From the NCBI GenBank assembly GCA_036381835.1, contig DASVCA010000051.1, positions 1 to 51,291 of the forward strand: 51,291 nt of DNA, given 5' to 3'. Position numbers and translations under genes: made by a program. Source of the stretch: DASULK01 sp036381835 (lineage in GTDB: Bacteria; Actinomycetota; Actinomycetes; Mycobacteriales; Micromonosporaceae). Below are positions 12,652 through 20,729 of this stretch, one piece after another. Numbering within the stretch: position 1 is the stretch's first letter; each line of letters opens with the position of its first letter. Below the pieces are notes generated by a model. The model was not told where the DNA came from. It was given only the letters and a program-made list of their open reading frames with translations, and did not search any database.

Positions 12652-13857
12652 TCATGGGTTGGCCAACTCCTTCATCTCCGTCACCGCCGGTACGGCCATC
12701 GGATCGAACCCGTGCGCGAGCGCCAGATAGACCGAGGCGAAGTCCGGCACGGCGACGAGCGACGCCAGCCGTTCCAGGGCCGAGCCGCCCTCCGCGGTGA
12801 TCACGTCGCACCGCACCCCACGCCGTTCGGCGAGCGCCACCAACGCGTCGGCCCGCCGCTCCTCGACCGCGAACGGCTCATCCGTCTCGTCACCCGCGTT
12901 CAGACCGCCGTCGCGCAGCAGCACCACCCGCAGCCGAGTGGCATCCCCACCCTGCTCCGGATCGGCGAAGATGTCCCGATTCGACTCGGCCAGCCCGCCG
13001 AACACCCCGTCGAGCAGGCCGACCCGGCCCCGCCCGGCCTCGCCGAGCGCACCGGAGACTACCGGGTAGCGGGCGTTGGTGGACAGGGTGTCCCCGAAGC
13101 GGCGCGCAGCCACCGTGGCCAGCGGCGACGAACCCCAGATGACCGGGATCGACCCGGCGAGATCCAAGGCAAGCGACTTGGCCGGGTTCACGAACGACTC
13201 TGCGGTCGGGCGGCACCGTTCCGCGTCCGCGTCGAGCCGGGCCGCGGTCTCCGCGAGATCCGCCTCGTTGACCTTGACCAGGCCGAGCGCGCGGGCGGCG
13301 AGCAGCACCGGTACGGTCAGCGCCCACAGGCTGGCGCGCGCGGGCGCGCGCCGCGGCACCGGCACGTACGGGGCACGGGCCCGGTCGGCCACCGAGTGCA
13401 GCTGCGAGTCCGGCGGGCCGATCGCCACCAACCGGGCACCGCGGCGGGCCGCTGCCTCGGCCGCGCCGAGCGCCTCCGGGCTGCGGCCGGAGGCGCTGAC
13501 CGCGATGACGACATCGGCGGCGCCGACCCAGCCGGGCACGCCCGCCCGCCGGTGCGGGATCACCGGTACGGGGCAGCGGGGACCGGCCACCGTGGCGAGC
13601 ACCTCCCCCGTCCGGCCGGCCGTGCCGATCCCGGCGACCACCACCGCCCGCGGGCGGCCTTCGTCGCTGAGCACGGACAGGTTCGCCTCCGCCGCCAGCG
13701 CGGCCGATTCGCGCACCTGGGCACCGGCGGAGGCGGTGTGGCGCAACATCCCGCCGGGGTCCTGCGCAACCAGCGCATCCGGGTCGTCGAGCAGCGTCTC
13801 GTCGGCGTACCGGTGCCCGCTCACGCCGGCGCTACCGTCGATCGGATTGCCCCTCAC
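12652..13857 (-). CDS. SIS-domain sugar isomerase (PGI/PMI-like)
   Basis: This 401-residue protein matches the actinobacterial SIS family annotated as phosphoglucose/phosphomannose isomerase-like (the gene between manA and manB in mycobacteria). A first SIS domain has VVVAGIGTAGRTGEVLATV and VIAVSASGRSPEAL. A second has IPVIWGSSPLATVAARRFGDTLSTNARYP in part. I placed the start at GTG 13857 because it overlaps the preceding stop as GTGA. The in-frame extension to 14010 would run through the Trm112-like gene in another frame. Substrate is inferred from family and operon, not from catalytic residues. Confidence 0.85.
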   Translation of the reverse strand: MRGNPIDGSAGVSGHRYADETLLDDPDALVAQDPGGMLRHTASAGAQVRESAALAAEANLSVLSDEGRPRAVVVAGIGTAGRTGEVLATVAGPRCPVPVIPHRRAGVPGWVGAADVVIAVSASGRSPEALGAAEAAARRGARLVAIGPPDSQLHSVADRARAPYVPVPRRAPARASLWALTVPVLLAARALGLVKVNEADLAETAARLDADAERCRPTAESFVNPAKSLALDLAGSIPVIWGSSPLATVAARRFGDTLSTNARYPVVSGALGEAGRGRVGLLDGVFGGLAESNRDIFADPEQGGDATRLRVVLLRDGGLNAGDETDEPFAVEERRADALVALAERRGVRCDVITAEGGSALERLASLVAVPDFASVYLALAHGFDPMAVPAVTEMKELANP

Positions 13858-14045
13858 GCCTGCTGCTCCGCGTCCGGTCCACCGCGCGCCTCGTCCAAGA
13901 GGAGCACCGGTACCCCGTCCCTGACCTCGAAGACCCGGCCGCACTCGGTGCAGGTCAGGGTCTGCGCCGTCGCGTCGTAGTCGAGTGGAGCATGATGGGT
14001 GTCCGGGCATGCGAGGATCTCAAGCAGTTGCGGATCCAAAGCCAC
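13854..14045 (-). CDS. Trm112-like zinc-ribbon protein
   Basis: The 63 residues begin MALDPQLLEILACPDTHHAPL and continue with TLTCTECGRVFEVRDGVPVLL, the Trm112/YcaR pattern of short zinc-ribbon proteins. Trm112 in eukaryotes activates methyltransferases. In actinobacteria the role is unknown; linkage to the SIS isomerase and phosphomannomutase genes is conserved. Only three clear Cys remain (C13, C33, C36), so zinc binding may use His or be lost. The GTG start has AGGAG nine bases upstream. Its stop overlaps the SIS gene start by four bases. Confidence 0.85.
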   Translation of the reverse strand: MALDPQLLEILACPDTHHAPLDYDATAQTLTCTECGRVFEVRDGVPVLLLDEARGGPDAEQQA

Positions 14046-14096
14046 CTCTGGCTCCTTCCGTGATGCGGGCGCGGGCAGACGCCGGTCTGGAGGATC

Positions 14097-15482
14097 TTAA
14101 CCGCGGACCAACGCCAGCACCTGATCACGCAGTTCGATCATTCGCTGCGCATCCGGCGCCTCGACGTTGAGTCGCAGCAGCGGCTCGGTGTTCGAGGGGC
14201 GCAGGTTGATCCAGGAACCGTCGCCGAACCGCACGGTCAGGCCGTCCAGCTCGTCGATGTCCGCGTCGGCGAACGCCCGCTTGACTTCGGCGAGCTTCGC
14301 AACCTGGTCGGCCACCGTCGAGTTGATCTCTCCGGATGCGACGTACCGCTCGAAATCGCAGGCCAGCTCGGACAGCGGTCGATCCTGCTCCCCCAGCGCG
14401 GCGAGCACGTGCATGGCGGCGAGCATGCCGGTGTCGGCGAACCAGAAATCCCGGAAGTAGTAGTGCGCGGAGTGCTCGCCTCCGAAGACGGCGTTGGTGC
14501 GGGCCATCTCGGCCTTGATGAACGAGTGCCCGACCCGACTGCGCACGGGGTTGCCGCCGTGCTCGCGGACGATCTCCGGTACGGCCCGGGAGGTGATCAG
14601 ATTGTGGATGATGGTCGCCCCGGGGTATTTGGCCAGCTCGCGCGTGGCGACCAGCCCGGTGATCGCCGACGGCGACACCGGCTCGCCCCGCTCGTCCACC
14701 ACGAAGCACCGGTCCGCGTCGCCGTCGAACGCCAGGCCGATGTCCGCGCCCTGCTCGCGTACCGCCCGCTGCAGGTCGACGAGGTTCGCCGGGTCCAGCG
14801 GGTTGGCCTCGTGATTGGGGAACGAGCCGTCCAGCTCGAAGTAGAGCGGCACGATGGTCAGCGGCAACCGCTCCAGCACGGCGTCGCCGAGCACGGCGGG
14901 GACGGTGTAGCCGCCCATGCCGTTACCCGCGTCCACCACCACCTTGAGCGGTCGAATCGCGGACAGGTCGACGAGGGTACGCAGGTGGGCCGCGTAATCC
15001 GCCAGCAGGTCGCGGTGTTCGGCCTTGCCCTCGGGGGTCCCGTCGGGCCACGGGGTCCGGCCGTCGAGCAGGGCCTGGGCGGTGTCCCGGATCTCGCTGA
15101 GCCCGCTGTCCTGTCCGATCGGCCTGGCTCCGGGCAGGCACATCTTGATGCCGTTGTACTGCGCCGGATTGTGGCTCGCGGTGAACATCGCCCCCGGCAG
15201 ATCGAGTGCTCCGGAGGCGTAGTAGAGCATGTCGGTGGAGGCGAGCCCGATCTCGATGACGTGCAGTCCTTCCACCCGCACTCCCGCGCCGAAGGCGGCG
15301 GCGAGGCCGGGAGAGGATGCCCGCATGTCGTGCGCGACGACCACCGCGTCCCGACTCTCACCCGACCCGCGCAGAAGCTGCGCGAAGGCCAGGCCAAGCG
15401 CCTCCGCCACCCGCTCGTCCCACTGATCGGGGACGGTGCCGCGAACGTCGTACGCCTTGACAATCTGGGACAGGTTCACCAA
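14097..15482 (-). CDS. manB: Phosphomannomutase / phosphoglucomutase
   Basis: This alpha-D-phosphohexomutase converts mannose-6-phosphate to mannose-1-phosphate, between ManA and the guanylyltransferase at 43.7-44.8 kb. The 461 residues contain the phosphoserine loop TASHNPAQYNGIK, the metal loop DGDADRCFVVD, the sugar-specificity loop GGEHSAHYYF and the C-terminal phosphate-binding RPSNTEPLLRLNVEA. The start MVNLSQIVKAYDVRG is typical. It is the first gene of the manB-trm112-SIS-CDF-manA run. Bases 15483-15645 upstream hold its leader and nothing else I recognise. Confidence 0.95.
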   Translation of the reverse strand: MVNLSQIVKAYDVRGTVPDQWDERVAEALGLAFAQLLRGSGESRDAVVVAHDMRASSPGLAAAFGAGVRVEGLHVIEIGLASTDMLYYASGALDLPGAMFTASHNPAQYNGIKMCLPGARPIGQDSGLSEIRDTAQALLDGRTPWPDGTPEGKAEHRDLLADYAAHLRTLVDLSAIRPLKVVVDAGNGMGGYTVPAVLGDAVLERLPLTIVPLYFELDGSFPNHEANPLDPANLVDLQRAVREQGADIGLAFDGDADRCFVVDERGEPVSPSAITGLVATRELAKYPGATIIHNLITSRAVPEIVREHGGNPVRSRVGHSFIKAEMARTNAVFGGEHSAHYYFRDFWFADTGMLAAMHVLAALGEQDRPLSELACDFERYVASGEINSTVADQVAKLAEVKRAFADADIDELDGLTVRFGDGSWINLRPSNTEPLLRLNVEAPDAQRMIELRDQVLALVRG

Positions 15483-15645
15483 AGCTCTCGCTCCTCAGCC
15501 ATCCGGAACCAACGGCCCGAGCGTATCGGAGCCGGGGCCAAGCACCCCGTAAAGGGAACCTATCCCATATGTGCAGCAGGCCGCCGGGACAACCCGCCGA
15601 CCGCTTGGTCGTGCCGAGCGGCGCGGCTTGGGCTACCCGCCTGGG

Positions 15646-16260
15646 CTACCCACCGCCGGTTGACTGCGATGGCCGGGTCGGCGACGGGCTGGGCACCGGC
15701 GTGGGTGACGGGCTCGGTGACGGGCTCGGCGACGGACTGGGTGACGACTTGGAAGGTGCCGGCTTGCGCACGACGACCTGGCGGGTGCCCCGCGCCGGGC
15801 TGCCCATGCGGCCCCCGTCTGCCGTGCGCGCCTCTCCGACGAAGGTGGCGCCGCCACCGGACGCCGTGTCGAGGAACGCCACCCGGTAGCGGACGGGAAC
15901 GCTCTGCGGCCGACACACCGTGGGCCGGTCCGGCGCCACCGGCTCGGTGAGCAGCAGTTCGTCCGGGCCGAGGGTGACCGGCAGCCGCTGCCACCGCCCG
16001 CCTGTCTCCGCGTCGACCTCGACCTGGTCGGGTGTGAGCCCCCGCTTACGGATCGCGAGCAGCGTGCGCACCGAGACACAGCCGTCGGTGCGCTTCGCGA
16101 CGGTCACGGTGACCGGACGGGATGCTCCGCCGGCGGTGAACCGGGTCGGCAGGCTGAGCACGACACGGTCGTCGCGGGCCGGTGGGGGCGGTGCCCCCAC
16201 CGGCCCGCCCGCCACGACAGCGATGAGGACGGCGAGTCCCATCGAACCGGGTACCGGCAT
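15646..16260 (-). CDS. Putative secreted protein with Ser-Pro tail
   Basis: I do not recognise a family. The 204-residue product starts with a short hydrophobic stretch (MGLAVLIAVVAGGPVGA) that could be a signal peptide, although it lacks N-terminal basic residues. A ~130-residue domain with two Cys (in DGCVSVR and TVCRPQS) follows, then a low-complexity tail of Ser-Pro repeats (SPSPSPSPSPSPTPVPSPSP) as in cell-wall-spanning or glycosylated actinobacterial proteins. I preferred ATG 16260 over 16284 because GAGG sits five bases upstream. It stands alone between manB and the toxin operon. Confidence 0.6.
   Translation of the reverse strand: MPVPGSMGLAVLIAVVAGGPVGAPPPPARDDRVVLSLPTRFTAGGASRPVTVTVAKRTDGCVSVRTLLAIRKRGLTPDQVEVDAETGGRWQRLPVTLGPDELLLTEPVAPDRPTVCRPQSVPVRYRVAFLDTASGGGATFVGEARTADGGRMGSPARGTRQVVVRKPAPSKSSPSPSPSPSPSPSPTPVPSPSPTRPSQSTGGG
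15704..15747. repeat. Short tandem repeat encoding the Ser-Pro tail
   Basis: Imperfect 12-base units of the form gtgacgggctcg run head to tail here and encode the Ser-Pro repeats of the adjacent secreted protein. Such tracts are prone to length change by slippage. Confidence 0.6.
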
Positions 16261-16422
16261 GTCCACCTCGCGGTCACACAGCATCGGTCGGGCTGTCAGA
16301 GGCTCCTCTCGCCTCGCCGTCGATCAGCCGTCGAACGGCCGCCGTAGCGCGCCGTGGGACGGACGTACCACGGACAGCCAACGGCTGTGTCTACCCGCAC
16401 AGGGTCGGGCCATCCCTGACCG

Positions 16423-16722
16423 TCAGAAATCGTCCTGCGGTGGCTCGCCTCGCCACTGGAAGATCCAGCGGATCGTCTCCTCATCCGGCAGTCGCTCGCC
16501 GCCGGTGATCTGCGGGGCCGCTTGCTCCGCCGTCTGCCGATCGACCTTTCGATACCGGTCGATGTTGTCGACGCTATCCAGATAGCGGGCCACCAACTCC
16601 GGGTCGTACACCCAGGCCTTCTCGCGGTGATCCCACAGGATCGCGTGCTCGACGCTCTTCACGAACAGCCCGGTCGGGCTCGTCTGCTCACGCGTGCGGT
16701 AAAGCAAGAAATAGCTCAGCAT
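16423..16722 (-). CDS. Putative immunity/antitoxin partner of the upstream toxin
   Basis: I do not recognise this 99-residue acidic, soluble protein (MLSYFLLYRTREQTSPTG ... WDHREKAWVYDPELVARYL ... GGERLPDEETIRWIFQW). Its ATG lies inside the 3' end of the 1044-residue effector gene (35-base overlap, different frame) and has a strong AGGAGAGG just upstream. A small soluble ORF coupled directly behind a polymorphic toxin is the usual place for the cognate immunity protein, so I infer that role. It could also be a chaperone or unrelated. Bases 16285-16422 beyond it show no gene. Confidence 0.6.
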   Translation of the reverse strand: MLSYFLLYRTREQTSPTGLFVKSVEHAILWDHREKAWVYDPELVARYLDSVDNIDRYRKVDRQTAEQAAPQITGGERLPDEETIRWIFQWRGEPPQDDF

Positions 16723-19700
16723 CTACCTCTCCTAAGGTGTCGGCAACTGTCTCTAAACCGGGAAAATCCCCCGCGTCCAGCCCGAACTCCGCGACGATCT
16801 CGGCAAACGAGCGCCCGTTGAGATCCAACCACGCGCGGTACTCACGCCATACGTCGTAGTTGTCCCGGATCCAGCGCACGAAGCCGGTGTCCCTGGCAGG
16901 CACGCTCGCACCCACGTCGGCGGGGATGAAGTCCGCCATCGCCAGCCGCTTGTTCACCGCCAGAACCTGCAGGAACGCGTGGACCCGCCGCGCCGGCAAC
17001 TCGTCCGGACGTCGGATGACCCGGTCGAGTTCGTCGGTGAGCCGATCCGCTCGCCAGGACTGCTCGGTCGGCAACCGCAACTCGAATACCTGGCCGTCCG
17101 GGGACGTGACGGTGCAGGTGAATCCATAGCGCCGGTTACCGGGGCGCCACATGTTGGCGAAATCCTCGATCCGATATCCGCGTTCGACGAGTTCGGCGAC
17201 GACCCGCTCAACCGCCGGTTTGAACCGCGCCCCACCGGGCATGACCAGGGAGAATCGCAACACGTCGCGAACCTGGCCCGCGAAGACCGTCACCGGTACG
17301 TCGTTGACCCGCGCCTCGTCGTGGTACTTGCGGGCCAGAGACTCGGCGGTCTTGACCCGATGCTCCTGGCCGCGTAGTCGGACCGGCTGCCCGAACGCCG
17401 CACTCACCGCCTGCCCGACCGCGACGAGATCACCCTCGACGCGGTCGGCAGCCTCGGTCGCCCGCAACCGAAGATCATCGAGAACCCGCTGCTCCTCCTC
17501 GGTCAACTTGATCCTGCGGCGATCCGGTGGCCGCCCCAGCAACACCGGCTCCCGGTCCGCGCCGAACAGGTGCCCGGGCAGCAGGCTGCGCTGCTCCGCC
17601 GCCCGAAACAGCGCGATCTCCCCGAAGGTTCGCGGCACGCTGCCCTTCTCGTAGACGACGCGACCCTCATCGCCGCCGACGACCCACGTGCCATCCGGCA
17701 ACTCCCGGATCTCCACGCTGAGCGCACACCTTCGCTGCCGCTGCGGCGACCACTCGTGCGGCCAGTCGGCCAGCGACTCGCTCGGGCGGTGCACGACGAC
17801 CGGTATTGCATCGAGCCCGGCATCGCGCGCCGCCCGCAGCCGACGGTTATCGAGACTGGACAGTGTGCCGTCCCCCCAGCAGACGGCGTGGATCGGGCCG
17901 CCCCGCCAGCCGCTGCGCCGCATACCCTCGGCGAGGTCGTGCACCGTCACCTTGTCCCGGGTGGCGGGGCTGACGCTGCGCTGGGTGAAACGGATCTCGT
18001 GCGGGGCGAGCAGCGCGGTGTGCCGCAGGGCGAGTTCCAGCCTGTCTCGCTCCGTCGCGTCCAGGTCCGCCGGGTCCAGGCCGAGATCGGCGAAGGTCGC
18101 CCGGCCGGTGCCGAGCTCCCGAAGCTGCTGCGGCGTCGGATCGCGCAGCATGACCGCAGGCTCGGGCGTGCCTCGCCCCCCTGGCCGTCGGTCGCCCTGC
18201 TCCACTCGCCCGCGGTACGGCGTACCGGACGAGGATCTCTCGACGTCGGACGGCGAGGTCCCGGCGGAGACCGCACCGAGCGCGGCGGCGGGACCGGACG
18301 CCAGGGTCGCAGGCGGGGCGATCCCGGGATCGAAGCCGGATACGGTCGGCGCCGTGGGGCCCGCCCAGGGCCCGGCTGGCGGCCTGCCCGGTCCGCTGCC
18401 GGCGGGGTGTTCACCGACCGACGGCGCGGGCAAGGTTCCTGCGCTGACCCCCTCGGTGCGAGCGACGGGCGCGACAGCGGTGGTGCCTGCGTCGGCGGCC
18501 AGCACCCCAGTCGAGCCTGCCGACCCCGTCGGGGCGACCTCGGCGGCCGTACCACCGTCGGAAGCCGGTCCGGCGACGACGATCGGATCGGCGGATGCCG
18601 GCGCTGCGGCAACGGCCGGGCCGGTGGAGGCTGCTGCGACACCCGCCCGGCCCGAGGTGGAGGCAGCAGTCGCCACGTGCCCGAGTGCCGCCGACGAGTC
18701 ACCCGGGTCCTCGGCACGACCGGCCCGGCCGGAGACGACGCCGGCGTCGACCGCGGACCCCGCTCCCGACCCCGACACGAGGACGCCGAGCGGGATCTGG
18801 CCCGGTACTCCGGTGAGCGCGTCGAGCCGGGCGTCGACTGCGGCACCCGCCTGCCCGATCACCGATCCACCGGCACCGGAGGTGGCGGAGCGGGCCAGGC
18901 CGGTCAGATCCGGGACGCCGTTGCCGGTGACGAGACTCGCCGCGGTCTCCGCCAGCACCTCGGCGCCGGCGGAACGCGCGACCTCCTCCACGGCACGACC
19001 GGCCCGGCCCGTCGCGTGCCCGCCGAGCCCGGCCAAGGATGCGGCGGCGCCCCCGGCCAGACCGCCCAGCGCCGAGCGTCCCAGCGAGTCGATGTCGATC
19101 CCCTCACGCCGTCCGGCGCTGTTCTGGTAAATCTGCGTACCGAGACCGATCGCGACCTCTTCGCCGGCCTCCCGCAGCCCCTCCACGCCGGCACTTCTGA
19201 TCAGCCGGTGAGCCGCCCCGGTGGAGAGTTCCCGTACCGCCCGCTCGGTGGCCTCCTGGACACCGTTGCGCAAGGTCTTCGCCGACAGTTGGAGGAGTAG
19301 GCGTTGGATCGTCTGCCGGATGACCAACCTGGTGGCGGTGATCGCGGCAGCCATGGCCGGTGAGGCGGCCCCCGCCGTCAACACGGCGGCCACGCCCAGC
19401 GCGAGCAGCTCGATCACGAGCAGTCCGACCTGGATCCAGATCTCGATCTTGGCTGCCTCGATGTCGCAGCCGCATTCCTCGACCAGTCGGCCCAGCTCGG
19501 CGCTGGCGACGACCGGCACCGTGAGGGGAGCCTGCTCGCCCTCGGCCACCTTCCGCCAGGCGGCGACGAACGCCGCCGCGACCGGCCCGGTATCGCCGTA
19601 CGCGCCGCGTACCTCGTCCGCAGCCTCGGCCGCGTCCGCGGTCGGCCCGGCCAGCACGGCCGCTATCTCGAACCACCGGTCGGCGAGGTCCCAGACCTCT

Positions 19701-19822
19701 TGCTCGTCGCCTTCCGGCCACTCGGCGCCGACCACCCACTCCAGGCTCTCGTAGACCCAGCCCGGCACGTCCCAAGGCAGGGTGTCGAGCGGGTGCGGGA
19801 TCGGACGCGGCAACGCAGACAC
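16688..19822 (-). CDS. Type VII-type polymorphic toxin with RelA/SpoT-like C-terminus
   Basis: This 1044-residue protein starts at GTG 19822, 10 bases after the WXG100-like gene. Residues 1-110 form a Trp-rich helical region like WXG/PPE-type secretion domains. Residues ~128-165 are hydrophobic and 240-330 are Gly/Ala-rich. Residues ~335-550 are a low-complexity Ala/Gly/Pro/Ser/Thr linker. Residues ~610-690 resemble a ParB/sulfiredoxin fold (SSLDNRRLRAARDAGLDAIPVVV). Residues ~775-940 resemble RelA/SpoT synthetases: RVKTAESLARKY (R822, K824, S828, K832), VRDVLRFSLV (D853, R856), then Y899 and FELRLPTEQSW (E914). No HD hydrolase domain is present. A helical ~100-residue tail ends the protein. 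A secreted nucleotide pyrophosphokinase toxin is my inference; the exact substrate (GTP, ATP, tRNA) is open. Confidence 0.72.
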   Translation of the reverse strand: MSALPRPIPHPLDTLPWDVPGWVYESLEWVVGAEWPEGDEQEVWDLADRWFEIAAVLAGPTADAAEAADEVRGAYGDTGPVAAAFVAAWRKVAEGEQAPLTVPVVASAELGRLVEECGCDIEAAKIEIWIQVGLLVIELLALGVAAVLTAGAASPAMAAAITATRLVIRQTIQRLLLQLSAKTLRNGVQEATERAVRELSTGAAHRLIRSAGVEGLREAGEEVAIGLGTQIYQNSAGRREGIDIDSLGRSALGGLAGGAAASLAGLGGHATGRAGRAVEEVARSAGAEVLAETAASLVTGNGVPDLTGLARSATSGAGGSVIGQAGAAVDARLDALTGVPGQIPLGVLVSGSGAGSAVDAGVVSGRAGRAEDPGDSSAALGHVATAASTSGRAGVAAASTGPAVAAAPASADPIVVAGPASDGGTAAEVAPTGSAGSTGVLAADAGTTAVAPVARTEGVSAGTLPAPSVGEHPAGSGPGRPPAGPWAGPTAPTVSGFDPGIAPPATLASGPAAALGAVSAGTSPSDVERSSSGTPYRGRVEQGDRRPGGRGTPEPAVMLRDPTPQQLRELGTGRATFADLGLDPADLDATERDRLELALRHTALLAPHEIRFTQRSVSPATRDKVTVHDLAEGMRRSGWRGGPIHAVCWGDGTLSSLDNRRLRAARDAGLDAIPVVVHRPSESLADWPHEWSPQRQRRCALSVEIRELPDGTWVVGGDEGRVVYEKGSVPRTFGEIALFRAAEQRSLLPGHLFGADREPVLLGRPPDRRRIKLTEEEQRVLDDLRLRATEAADRVEGDLVAVGQAVSAAFGQPVRLRGQEHRVKTAESLARKYHDEARVNDVPVTVFAGQVRDVLRFSLVMPGGARFKPAVERVVAELVERGYRIEDFANMWRPGNRRYGFTCTVTSPDGQVFELRLPTEQSWRADRLTDELDRVIRRPDELPARRVHAFLQVLAVNKRLAMADFIPADVGASVPARDTGFVRWIRDNYDVWREYRAWLDLNGRSFAEIVAEFGLDAGDFPGLETVADTLGEVDAELFLALPHA

Positions 19823-19832
19823 GGCAGCGCCC

Positions 19833-20156
19833 TCAACCGACCGCGCCGATGCGGCGCGCGCTGGCCGCGTCAGCGTCCTCGCTCCCGGCCACCGCGCGGG
19901 TCACCTCGGCGCCCAAACCCGCCAGGTACTCGCCCGCGTTCGCCCAGACCCGCAGCAAGCTCGCCTCGGATCCCCGGTACGCCCGTTCGAAGGTGCGACC
20001 GATGTCATCGCCACCCCACGGCTGCCGGGCGCTGGCCTCGGCGATCTGCGCACCGAGCCGGTCGTGCTGGGCGAGTATGGCCTGCCCGACCAGCACGAGG
20101 TCGAGGCCGCCGCGTCGGGCCCGCGCAATATCGAGCCACAACCTGTGCTCAGCCAT
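19833..20156 (-). CDS. WXG100/ESAT-6-like protein
   Basis: The 107-residue helical protein (MAEHRLWLDIARARRGG ... ARQPWGGDDIGRTFERAYRG) has the length and the central W-G-x-D-x-x-G-x-x-F pattern of actinobacterial WXG100 proteins, which form helical hairpins and accompany Type VII substrates. I chose ATG 20156 over the in-frame upstream start at 20342 because it has GGGGAGG about nine bases before it and overlaps the upstream YbaB-like gene by eight bases. It probably pairs with the effector N-terminus. No secretion ATPase or membrane component gene is in the window. Confidence 0.75.
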   Translation of the reverse strand: MAEHRLWLDIARARRGGLDLVLVGQAILAQHDRLGAQIAEASARQPWGGDDIGRTFERAYRGSEASLLRVWANAGEYLAGLGAEVTRAVAGSEDADAASARRIGAVG

Positions 20157-20571
20157 GCCGCCCGCCCTCCCCGTACCGGGCGGCGTCGTGGCGACGCAGC
20201 AGCGACCCGAAGTCGCCGTGGGCGAGGAAGTCAGGGACGCCGGACGAGGCCGGCAGGTGGTCGCGTACCAACTGCGCGACCGCGGTGGTGGCCGCCTCGG
20301 CTGCCCGCCGAACGGTCGCTGTGATCTTCGCCGCCAACGCATCGGCGTCCCGCTCGCGGTAGACGCCGTCGTCGAGCGTCAGGGTGAGCAGTTCACCGCG
20401 CGCGCCGACGGTCGCGCTCACCTGTCCATCCGCGGATCGCTCGGTCACCTGCAACGCGGAAAGCTGCCGGTTCAGATCGTCGAGATTCGCCCGCAGCCGC
20501 TGATATTCCCGATAGACGTCGTCGAACCGGTCGTGTAGCGCCCGGTTGGCCTCGCGGTCGGCCGTCCGCAC
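20149..20571 (-). CDS. YbaB/EbfC-family-like protein
   Basis: The 140 residues have an N-terminal coiled-coil region (VYREYQRLRANLDDLNRQL) and the typical YbaB core: ADGQVSATVGARGELLTLTLDDGVY, then ALAAKITATVRRAAEAA. YbaB/EbfC proteins are small dimeric nucleoid-binding proteins, but in actinobacteria divergent members commonly start Type VII effector operons, where their job is unknown. The start is GTG with GAGGAGG nine bases upstream. It is the first gene of the four-gene toxin operon, divergent from the peroxiredoxin gene across bases 20572-20729. Confidence 0.78.
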   Translation of the reverse strand: MRTADREANRALHDRFDDVYREYQRLRANLDDLNRQLSALQVTERSADGQVSATVGARGELLTLTLDDGVYRERDADALAAKITATVRRAAEAATTAVAQLVRDHLPASSGVPDFLAHGDFGSLLRRHDAARYGEGGRHG

Positions 20572-20729
20572 CGCCGCACCCTCCTCAGTGGATCCTCCAG
20601 TCGCGACGAGACGCTACCGGGTGTGACCATGCCATGCCGCCCCGGTGACCGGGCCTGTGGATAACCGGTTTAAAGCAGCCGGTTGGAGGAACTCGGCGCG
20701 GCAGTCGAAGAGCAGCGAGGTGAGAAACC

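Noticed and set aside
16688..19822. Housekeeping bifunctional Rel (p)ppGpp synthetase/hydrolase
   Set aside because: No HD, TGS or ACT domains; the RelA/SpoT-like part is a C-terminal module of a secretion-type protein.
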